DNA from: Synaphobranchus kaupii
Taxonomy: Eukaryota; Chordata; Actinopteri; Anguilliformes; Synaphobranchidae
Direction: 5' to 3'
Assembly: GCA_029718625.1 (NCBI GenBank)
Contig: CM056380.1
Coordinates: 111,482,302-111,546,301 of the forward strand
Length of the DNA stretch: 64,000 nt
Shown: piece after piece, positions 58,427 to 64,000 of the stretch
Position numbering within the stretch: the stretch's first letter is position 1
Layout: the number at the start of each line of letters is the position of its first letter
The notes under the pieces: model-generated
What the model was told of the DNA's origin: nothing
What the model saw: only the letters and a program-made list of their open reading frames with translations
Database searches by the model: none
Position numbers and translations under genes: made by a program

Positions 58427-60485
58427 GGGTGTGTGTCTGTGTGTGTGTGTGTGTGTGTCTGTGTGTGTGTGGTGTGTGTGTGTGTGTGGTGTGTGTGTGT
58501 GTGTGTGTGTGTGGGTGGTGTGTGGAATATTTTAAGGGCATAACACTGTTATACAGATGATGTAATGTCTTCTGTATGCAAACACCAACATGCTAAGGTA
58601 CAACCTCTTCAAGACTTGAAAACAATGGTTAGAAATGTGCCATCACAATTTTACATGTCTTTAGCCTAGTTTCTGAAAAACACAGAAGACCTTAAGGGAG
58701 ACGTCAAAATTTCTGAAAACGGACCCAGCAAGTGTTATTGCTACCTGGTTTCCAAAAGCCGCCATGGTGTTACAATCCTGAAGCATTAGGAAGACGTAGC
58801 CACAAAACATTCACAAATATTTATCAGATATCAGTCAGTGGATTCTCTCAAAGCTCATTGGACGGTGCAATTCGGCAGTGAGGTGTCAGCATCCCCACCT
58901 CTGGAGTATTGTCGCACAGCGAGGCCAGAACATCTGACCACAGGTCAGTATCACCCTGTTACTCACCAAGTACACTGCTATGTTACAGGCTTCATTTGTC
59001 AAAAGAAATGTTTTAACATCCAAGTTACAGAGTAACTGGGATGGACACATAACGAGAGCATAGAAAACGTGTTATGGTTGTTTACTATCTTGTTCTGTAT
59101 CCTACAGTTGCAATGGTTTAGCCTATTATTTAACTTCCGTGATTCATAATAAATACACGTAAAACCTCTGTTAATTATCATGAATGTATGACACTGTATG
59201 TCAGAAGGGTCTACACCGTGTCTCGCATATAGCCAAACACGCAATCTGGACTTTAAACCATTCCTCAAACTGTTACTGGATCTAGCCTTACAAAACACTG
59301 CATGCCAAGTATTTAAACGAACTTAATTTACAAGAGAAAGATACGTTCATATTTAAAGACAATATAATTTCGCTTTGTTTTTTCTTTTCGGTAAAGGATA
59401 TGAATGGGTTTTATTGAAACACCGCGCAAAAACTTTACATTTTCAGCTTTCTTTTTTCCAGTTATAACCCCTTACCTTTTGAATACGACGGAAATTGTCA
59501 GGTAGGATACCCGACAATATGGTGCATGGCTGCGCGTTTACCTACGGACTGCTAAGGTCGTTTATTTATCCAGGTAAGGGTTATCCAGACATTCTTTTCA
59601 AGGGAGCAGTGGGCAACGTGACATTGTCTGTGGACACGACTTAAACAAAACTGGAAACACCCATGGTAAATGATAATTTTATTTTTTGTAAATAATAAAC
59701 GAGAAATCTGTTTTTATTTTTACACTGATCACAACACAAATCCTCTCTGAATGATTGTTCTCATTAGAGCGGTTCTTTTTTTCTGTCGTTTTATCGCTAG
59801 CAAGAATCTAACATTATAGGTATACGAACTCGAAGCATCTACCGTAAAAGTGTTTGGCGAAGGACAGGTGAAAGTTTTAAGCACGCGCACCGGAGGAAGG
59901 ATCTGAAGACATGGCACCGGCCCTAAAAGGTTTCCGTTCCATCTCATGCACAATTAAGGCGAAGCTGATGTAAGAACCAATGTCGCCAGCAGTGACAGTA
60001 AGGCATTAGTGGTACCGCACCACTTCAGTCCGTGCCAAGGAGTTATATAAACTGTTTGTTTTGGTTCGTTTTTACTGGATACACGCTTCGAGATTCTCTC
60101 TTGACGGCACGTGAACCACAACCCAGAAACAAACCTGTCTCTACCTCTGATGACAGCACGGACTACATCAATCAAATTGCCAAACATGCAAAACTCGGCA
60201 TATAAGAATCGGTGTGCGTTTGAGAAATCCAATGATTGCGAACAAACACGCACGCACGCACACACGACACATTTCCCATTGTGCATTAGGTCATTCAAAC
60301 GCACGTTTTCATTTTTAAATAATTTGTAATGCGCATAGAAATTTGCGGTATAAATATATTTGTCATAATCATCAGCACAGCACATACAATGACGAAAGAC
60401 AATTTTATCTACCGATTATAAGAGAATTGGCTATTATCTTACCAAAAAACACGGGTTTTTCGCATCTGGGGCACTTGGAAGTCAT
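34269..60485 (-). CDS. crip3: Cysteine-rich protein 3, two LIM domains
   Basis: Seven minus-strand exons, in transcript order: 60485-60443, 55713-55619, 44139-44082, 40252-40112, 38374-38300, 35903-35809, 34403-34269. They total 642 nt (213 aa plus stop) with consistent phases and GT-AG introns. LIM1 has zinc ligands C5, C8, H26, C29, C32, C35, C53 and C57. LIM2 has C128, C131, H149, C152, C155, C158, C176 and C180. A Pro/Ser/Thr-rich linker (about 75-120) joins them. After LIM1 the family motif [15 protein letters not shown] is present, and the tail [19 protein letters not shown] is the CRIP3 version, which separates it from CRIP2. CRIP proteins are small LIM adaptors with no enzymatic activity. 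The frame stays open upstream to another ATG at 60626; I chose 60485 because MTSKCPRC aligns with the family start. The introns are large (intron 2 is 11.5 kb) and full of repeats. Its 3' end faces transporter copy 2, as in human SLC22A7-CRIP3. Confidence 0.92.
34583..35547. mobile_element. TTAA-flanked MITE with captured coding fragment, crip3 intron 6
   Basis: AGGGTAAGTTCGCTATTTTG opens the element, and the right end is its inverse. Arms of about 260 bp are closely complementary. TTAA lies at 34579-34582 and 35548-35551. The interior (34850-35290) is unique and holds a short acidic coding-like stretch. Ends and TSD fit piggyBac/Kolobok-type superfamilies. Confidence 0.82.
35054..35200 (+). 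pseudogene. Truncated coding fragment inside the MITE, P2X7-like-domain gene 5' part?
   Basis: One frame reads [14 protein letters not shown] then stops. A shifted frame continues [20 protein letters not shown] and ends [10 protein letters not shown], immediately followed by GTAATG, a plausible splice donor. Acidic starts and [11 protein letters not shown] motifs remind me of the N-terminal part of fish transposon-linked proteins with a P2X-purinoceptor-7-like domain. That match is from memory and tentative. Confidence 0.4.
36412..36879. repeat. 39-bp minisatellite, 12 copies
   Basis: Twelve virtually identical tandem copies of a 39-bp unit (TTCTATAGGACTGGGAACTC is its first part). Because 39 is a multiple of 3, both strands stay open and translate as 13-residue repeats (for example [13 protein letters not shown]), but the array lies in crip3 intron 5 and has no gene context. 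Near-identity means recent expansion. Confidence 0.95.
36957..37385. mobile_element. hAT-like MITE in crip3 intron 5
   Basis: GGGCTGTGTCCGAATCA and the inverse of TGATTCGGACACAGCCC form the ends. The 429-bp unit begins about 80 bp after the 39-bp minisatellite. No coding content. Confidence 0.68.
40272..40292. repeat. G-homopolymer upstream of the crip3 exon 4 acceptor
   Basis: A 21-base G run on the plus strand, preceded by GGGGGAGGGGGAGGGGA. On the crip3 strand this is a poly-C tract ending directly at the CAG acceptor at 40253, so it serves as the polypyrimidine tract of exon 4. Confidence 0.8.
40335..40600 (-). repeat. LINE 3'-end-like dispersed repeat
   Basis: GATAGTCTTTATTGTCCC and AGAGGGGCAATTTGG match a common fish LINE 3' tail signature. 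It lies in crip3 intron 3. No reverse transcriptase is attached. Confidence 0.4.
40600..43836. other. crip3 intron 3, main part
   Basis: Mostly unique AT-rich intron. The clear exception is the direct duplication with E-boxes at 43561-43620. No additional exon of crip3 or other gene was recognised; ORFs here are short and featureless. Confidence 0.5.
43564..43600. promoter_or_regulatory. Duplicated TCACGTGA E-box pair in crip3 intron 3
   Basis: A 29-bp direct duplication places the palindromic octamer TCACGTGA at 43564-43571 and 43593-43600. This octamer is the core bound by USF and MITF/TFE-type bHLH-leucine zipper factors. Whether it is active here is inference. Confidence 0.4.
43837..44026. 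mobile_element. hAT-like MITE in crip3 intron 3
   Basis: CAGGGGTGTCAAAA at the left and the inverse of CTGCCCACCCCTG at the right. Inner arms pair (TAGCTCAGCACTAAAA against TTTTAGTGCTGAGCTA). It ends 55 bp before crip3 exon 3. Confidence 0.7.
44364..44925 (+). mobile_element. Internally deleted Tc1-like transposon
   Basis: CAGTACTGTGCAAATGTCTT at the left and its inverse at the right (AAGACTTTTGCACAGTACTG), with TA on both sides. At 562 bp it has lost most of the transposase. It is in crip3 intron 2, on the opposite strand to the gene. Confidence 0.85.
44560..44786 (+). pseudogene. Tc1-like transposase C-terminal remnant
   Basis: The frame reads [20 protein letters not shown], then a stop, then [11 protein letters not shown] and ADFLIKL, ending KGKGGHTKY just before the stop, which is the usual end of this Tc1-like transposase. 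[10 protein letters not shown] corresponds to the third catalytic region (normally DLNPIENLW). Everything N-terminal is missing. Confidence 0.7.
46877..46925. repeat. (TG)n/(CG)n microsatellite
   Basis: A GTGTGTGTGTG run grading into GCGTGCGCGTGCGCG in crip3 intron 2. Alternating purine-pyrimidine sequence of this kind can adopt Z-DNA. Confidence 0.8.
47252..49000. repeat. About 53-bp minisatellite split by a hAT-like insertion
   Basis: Copies of TGTGGCGTTGAGTCCAGGCT with GGGAGTAAGAGTATTGTTAC and a CTCTA-rich tail. About five lie at 47252-47510 and about six at 48711-49000. Between them is a transposon that duplicated ACTCTAAC from within one unit. Confidence 0.9.
47511..48702. mobile_element. 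hAT-like non-autonomous transposon with perfect 8-bp TSD
   Basis: TAGTGTTGTCACGATACC opens the element and CCGTGCAACACTA closes it. ACTCTAAC is duplicated exactly at 47503-47510 and 48703-48710. Subterminal regions are rich in CGATAC/GTATCG words. This is a common fish family. No intact transposase is visible. Confidence 0.88.
50692..50960 (-). repeat. LINE-derived dispersed repeat (CATCCATCCATTATC... type)
   Basis: CATCCATCCATTATCTAACC, AGGTCGCCAATCCATC, CATGTCTTTGGACTGGGAGG and GAACATACAAACTCCACACA are hallmarks of a very common fish repeat, oriented here with its GGATG-type 3' tail on the minus strand. It is in crip3 intron 2. Confidence 0.65.
50997..51131. mobile_element. Short MITE
   Basis: GGGCCCATATTTACAAAA at the left and the inverse of TTTTGTGAATACAGGCCCT at the right. 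Inner AGTGCTGATCTAGAATCAG pairs loosely with TGATCCAAGATCAGCATT. It is in crip3 intron 2. Confidence 0.6.
51132..56172. other. crip3 intron 2 distal part, exon 2 and start of intron 1
   Basis: Apart from exon 2 (55619-55713), no gene is seen. Noted items are a tRNA-like minus-strand stretch (51836-51915), a GATATT palindrome (52788-52828), a GC-rich ORF-dense stretch (53760-54125) without recognisable domains, a decayed hAT-like fragment with GGGTATCGAACCTCAATAC (54898-55045), and a purine-rich tandem repeat next to exon 2 (55718-55825). Confidence 0.5.
55718..55766. repeat. GGAGAGGAATAAA tandem repeat at the crip3 exon 2 acceptor
   Basis: Three or more copies of a 13-bp purine unit start within 10 bases of the exon 2 acceptor (55714). 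On the crip3 strand they form a pyrimidine-rich tract that probably serves the splice site. Confidence 0.7.
56173..56575. mobile_element. Palindrome with mirrored 41-bp tandem repeats
   Basis: Four 41-bp units (CTTCACAAAGCAGGACTACT plus GAGTTAGCTGGATAACTGCAC) form the left arm and four inverted units the right arm, around a roughly 70-base centre containing GTTCCAGATTTGGGATGGTTCC. The element ends in TTTCACAAA/TTTGTGAAA. The order of variant units is the same on both arms, read from the outside in. It is in crip3 intron 1. Confidence 0.9.
57178..57656. repeat. 29-bp minisatellite
   Basis: About 16 units of GGGTTTGATTTGTATGGGGT plus GATTAGTAT, with some units truncated or with one-base variants (GTGTG for GGGTG). 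It is in crip3 intron 1. Confidence 0.9.
58219..58526. repeat. Compound (GT)n microsatellite
   Basis: About 300 bp of GT repeats interrupted by GGTCT, GGTGTGTG and a short G run. It is in crip3 intron 1. Several apparent ORFs here are pure Val-Cys or Thr-His repeats and are not genes. Confidence 0.95.
58560..60442. other. crip3 intron 1, 5' half
   Basis: No recognisable exon, RNA gene or bounded element. A short CACGCACGCACACAC run lies at 60246-60267. The stretch nearest exon 1 could hold regulatory sites, but none is distinctive. Confidence 0.4.
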
Positions 60486-60640
60486 TCTGAACGAATTCCT
60501 TACACTTGCTCTCCTCTTTAGACAGTTCAACGGGCTAACGGCTCGGTTCTCCGCGCCAGGAAAGTTATTCAACTTTAAAGGACCCCTGCGCCCCGCCTCC
60601 AGTCCGTCCACTCTACACGGACGCACTTACGTGTCGTAGC
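60486..60640 (-). promoter_or_regulatory. crip3 5' UTR and possible proximal promoter
   Basis: On the minus strand, immediately upstream of the crip3 start codon, the sequence becomes GC-rich, with a GGAGGCGGGGCG box (about 60590-60601) followed by CTTTAAAG (about 60575), which could be a GC box and a TATA-like element. An in-frame upstream ATG exists at 60626. Confidence 0.35.
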
Positions 60641-61278
60641 ATTTCATAGGTTCGTGGACACATCAATTACGAGAGGCTCAGAATCTTCCAGCAGATCATT
60701 CTAGGACGAACGTGTATTGCCTCTGTTACTATGGTTATTACAAGCATTTCCTGAGACCATGATGTCGAATCATGTTCGGCTGTTTACTTGTGTTTTGTTA
60801 AATAGTGTACACTTTTTTTTCTATTTTTGTAGTAATTTGAACGAGTAATTGTGATGCTGTGTAATGTCCTGTCTATATTTCTAGCTTTTATATTGAATAG
60901 TCGTTCATCACCCATGTGTGCCCCTTCATAAGTGTGTATTTACGAAGACTTAAGGAAACGTTTTCACATCTATCCTTTGTTTTAGTCGCTTGGGATTTTT
61001 AATACAATGGGTCATTCTCTCGCAACCTCAGTCATCTCTATATATAGGTCCATTGTCAGTTAAATGGAAAGGAAGTTATTTCTTTTCCTATGAATAAAAC
61101 CCAGCTGGAGAAGGTGGATTCAGCTTTAGAATGTAATTGGAAAACATATTATGGGGTTGCTATTGGTATCCACGAGAGGTTGAGAGATGTCAAGAGAAGA
61201 CTTTTTTTTTTTTTTTTGCTATAGTGGTACAGAATATGACAAACATTTCAAACCATCTGACTGAACTTAGGTCATTTT

Positions 61279-61660
61279 CAATTCAATTCAATTTTATTTG
61301 TATAGCGCTTTTTACAGAGAACTGTCACAAAGATGCTGTACAGGGAAACAGAAGGAAAATTGAGCAAAAAACCAGGCCTTAGCCCCCAACCAGCAAAATG
61401 AGGTAAAAAACTCCCCAATAGGGGAGAAAAAACACTGAACAGTGGCGAGAAAAAACTCCCCAGTGGGAAGAAATCTCGGAAGCAACCTGGCTAGAGAGGG
61501 GGGGGGGCCCATCCTTCGCTGGCCAGCCCAGTTTAGACTAAAGGTGGACTGAATGGTAATAGTCAATTCAATAATCAGTTCAAAGGGGCGGGGTGATGCA
61601 TCTGGGACTCCGGTTGCGTGAAGTCGGGAGGATAAACCAAAGGAGGGACAGGTCTGGAGC
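61279..61660. repeat. Dispersed teleost repeat (TTTATTTGTATAGCGC type)
   Basis: AATTCAATTCAATTTTATTTG followed by TATAGCGCTTTTTACAGAG and, further on, CTCCCCAGTGGGAAGAAATC matches a very common fish repeat. It runs directly into the 36-bp minisatellite. Confidence 0.6.
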
Positions 61661-61661
61661 A

Positions 61662-61949
61662 GTCTGCAAACTCAGGGTGAGGGGCATAACTGGAGCAATC
61701 TGCAAACTCAGGGTGAGGGGCATAACTGGAGCAGTCTGCAAACTCAGGGTGAGGGGCATAACTGGAGCAGTCTGCAAACTCAGGGTGAGGGGCATAACTG
61801 GAGCAGTCTGCAAACTCAGGGTGAAGGGCATAACTGGAGCAGTCTGCAAACTCAGGGTGAGGGGCATAACTGGAGCAGTCTGCAAACTCAGGGTGAGGGG
61901 CATAACTGGAGCAGTCTGCAAACTCAGGGCGAGAGGGGGACGGGCCGGA
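61662..61949. repeat. 36-bp minisatellite, about 8 copies
   Basis: Seven near-identical 36-bp units plus a diverged eighth (GCAGTCTGCAAACTCAGGGT and GAGGGGCATAACTGGA). The unit is a multiple of three, so all frames stay open and produce spurious repeat proteins on both strands. Confidence 0.92.
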
Positions 61950-61981
61950 GTAATCTGCAGATTTTAAACTTTTGACACATA

Positions 61982-62590
61982 CAGTGCAGTCCGTAAGCAT
62001 TTTGACAGTGACACAATTTTTTGTTGTCTTGGCTCTGTGCTCCAGCCCATTGGATTTGAAATGGAACAGTGACTATGAGGTTAAAGTGCAGACTTTTAGC
62101 TTTCGTTTGAGGGGTTTTACGTCCATATTGGGTGAACCGTGTAGCAATTGTAGCCCTTTTTGTATACATGGTCCCCCCATTTTAGGGGACGGAAAGTAAT
62201 TGGACAAACCAACAGAAACTTAAATAAAGTCATCATATGTAATATTTGGTTGGATATCCTTTGCATCCTTTGTCATAACTTCTTGATGTCTGTGAAACAA
62301 CAACATCGAAAGACTCTTGATATCTTATTTTCAGGCACTCTTACAAGCGATGCTATAAAAAAATGCTCTGCATTTTATTGGATCTATATGGGAATTGGGA
62401 GGGGTTAGATTTAGCTGTAAATTACACTGGAACAGTATGGAACACATTGTTGGCTAAATGGCTGTAAGTCATTTGAGGTATGAAACGAGCCTCAAACCAT
62501 CACTCTGCTGCCAGATATGCGGTAGATACGGATGGATCACTTTAAGGGTTGTTTCTCCTGACTCATTTTTCCATAGAGTTCAATAGGTTT
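61982..62590. mobile_element. Truncated Tc1-like element with the palindromic interior
   Basis: CAGTGCAGTCCGTAAGCATT, preceded by TA, is a Tc1-like terminus. The inverted repeat runs to TTTTAGGGGACGGAAAGTAA (about 62200). The interior (62230-62590) is the same palindromic sequence as inside the Sleeping Beauty-like element at 4160-6682. The element stops at the palindrome centre; its right half is not found here. Confidence 0.75.
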
Positions 62591-62903
62591 CATATATTTG
62601 GTTATTATTTGAAATAGATGAGGTTCTCACACAAGTTACAACCCTCTCTCAATCCCTTTCTATTTCCTTCCCTATCCTGTACACTTTTTATTTTCCTCAT
62701 ACTCCCCTTGCAATGTCTTTGCCTTGAAGATGAAGAATACACTTGTATCAGAGTTTACATAATTCTGTTTGACATCAGAGATACTGTTTGAGTCTCTAAT
62801 ATTGAAGCAATACACATCCACCAATTTGAGACAACAGCGCCCTCTTCTGTACATCATTAAGAATTGCACTTTGCTTAATTGTGCCGCGCATCATGTAATG
62901 CAG

Positions 62904-63811
62904 CAGTGGCCAAGCCTGGTCCTGGGGAGCCGCAGGATCTGCTGTTTTTTGTTTTCGCCTTAAAGGAGCTATATGTAACATTGCCACCGAGCGTTTAAAA
63001 TGGGTACTGCAATCCAAATTCACAATATTGGAGAGAGTCGAGACACTAACACGAGCACAAGACAAGCCGAGCGCAACATATTTTGAGACGAGCTTATTCT
63101 ATTTTGACAATGACAAGCGACAACGAGTCCTACACTGTAAGCTGATCAGCTAATGTATACGTTTGCAATTTGTTTATTATTTATTGTTTGCAAATTATAA
63201 ACCAGCTCATGTGGATTTTTTATAACTCTGTCAATGCTAGATGCATGGCTGGCTATGTTTACGGTCACAGATATAAGCTAACATTAGTGGTATGTTTAGC
63301 GAGTAACTATATACATACATATCTATATATATATATATATATATATATTTAAATCTTTAGCTAGGTAGCTAAATGGAAACGATGTTGAACTTAGCTTAGG
63401 CATTCGTAAATCGACTGTCGGAGTGCCGGAGTACATCTGGTTGTTCGTAATGGGCAGTGGACTCGGAGTCAACTCAGAGAATAGTGAATCACACCGGCCA
63501 AAACAAATACAGACGTTCCGACCCGGAATGGAAATTTCAAAGGAGAACATACTGGCTGTAGCATTGTTGTCGGAGAAGCCAGTATTTCGACTTAGCATGT
63601 TTCCTTAATCTCTGATGACATATCATGGTCATTTTATGATTTAGTACAGTAAATGTGTTACATATAGCTCCTTTAAATACAACAACCACTTTAGACAAGA
63701 AACCAGGTGAGGTGAGTTAACTGTGTAATCGACTGCTTTAATTAATCAATGACCAAATAACAAAAACCAGCAGACCCTGCGGCTCTCCAGGACCTGGATT
63801 GGCCCCCTCTG
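62904..63811. mobile_element. hAT-like MITE interrupted by a TTAA-type MITE
   Basis: CAGTGGCCAAGCCTGGTCCT with GGGGAGCCGCAGGATCTGCT at the left pairs with CAGACCCTGCGGCTCTCCAG and GACCTGGATTGGCC at the right. The interior is split by the element at 62964-63672. Related fragments appear at 37600-37680 in crip3 intron 5. Confidence 0.7.
62964..63672. mobile_element. TTAA-flanked MITE nested in the hAT-like MITE
   Basis: AGGAGCTATATGTAACA and its perfect inverse TGTTACATATAGCTCCT form the ends. TTAA is duplicated at 62960-62963 and 63673-63676. 709 bp, non-coding, with a (TA)n run near 63325. Confidence 0.85.
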
Positions 63812-63897
63812 CTCTAGTGAGCCAGAAATACCTGCCATTCAAGGTATGAGGATTCGGTTTTTGTTTTTTTCTCACTGAAGTTTGACCATGCATCAGG

Positions 63898-64000
63898 TGC
63901 AGTGCATCACTTTAAGGGTTGTTTCTCCTGACTTTTTCCCCCATAGAGTTCTATAGGAAAATGAGTCCGGAGAAATAACCCTTGCAGTGATCCATCCACA
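63898..64000. mobile_element. Centre of the palindromic Tc1-interior family, cut by window end
   Basis: CACTTTAAGGGTTGTTTCTC, then TATAGGAAAATGAG, then an inverted GAGAAATAACCCTTGCAGTG. This is the same palindrome centre as at 6050-6140 and 62535-62590. It runs off the end of the window. Confidence 0.65.

Noticed and set aside
58180..58560. Cysteine-rich or histidine-rich small proteins
   Set aside because: A compound GT microsatellite; no complexity beyond the repeat.
61575..62000. Repeat proteins on both strands
   Set aside because: They come from the 36-bp minisatellite, have no splice or gene context and end in a transposon terminus.

Overview
This window is nuclear DNA from a bony fish, most likely a teleost. 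The genes are split by GT-AG introns and there are no bacterial operons. The non-coding DNA is dense with fish-type elements: Tc1/Sleeping Beauty-like transposons, Rex3/RTE-like and Tx1-like LINEs, hAT- and TTAA-type MITEs, and micro- and minisatellites. I cannot name the species from the sequence.

Three protein-coding genes can be reconstructed exon by exon. Two are tandem, same-strand (+) copies of an organic anion transporter of the SLC22 family, closest to SLC22A7/OAT2: copy 1 at 321-10087 (552 aa) and copy 2 at 16024-26103 (553 aa). Each has ten coding exons with the same phases and, apart from one extra codon in exon 9 of copy 2, the same exon lengths, with no frameshift or premature stop. 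The third gene is crip3 on the minus strand (60485 down to 34269; 7 coding exons, 213 aa, two LIM domains). SLC22A7 and CRIP3 are also neighbours with facing 3' ends in human, so this looks like a conserved tail-to-tail pair in which the transporter was duplicated in the fish lineage.

Layout: 1-10.4 kb is transporter copy 1, with a hAT-like foldback in intron 1, a Sleeping Beauty-like palindromic element carrying a nested Rex3-like LINE in intron 3, and a TTAA-type MITE in intron 8. 10.4-16 kb is intergenic and holds a broken Tc1 transposon. 16-26.1 kb is copy 2, with a decayed LINE in intron 1 and a 31-bp minisatellite in intron 7. 26.1-34.2 kb is intergenic, with a 2.1-kb Tx1-like LINE, a block duplicated from downstream of copy 1, and a 2.1-kb hAT element with a perfect 8-bp target duplication. 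34.3-60.5 kb is crip3, whose large introns hold MITEs, minisatellites and a mirrored palindromic repeat array. 60.5-64 kb is crip3 upstream DNA with nested mobile elements.

The two transporters presumably move small organic anions and nucleotide-like solutes across the plasma membrane, by analogy with OAT2. They have diverged at a charge that matters in OATs: the TM8 lysine is kept in copy 2 and replaced by leucine in copy 1. A tract spanning introns 4-5 and exons 5-6 is almost identical between copies and points to gene conversion. I found no unknown multi-gene system. The most unusual features are the transporter divergence, the mirrored-variant palindrome in crip3 intron 2, and the chimeric and nested transposons.
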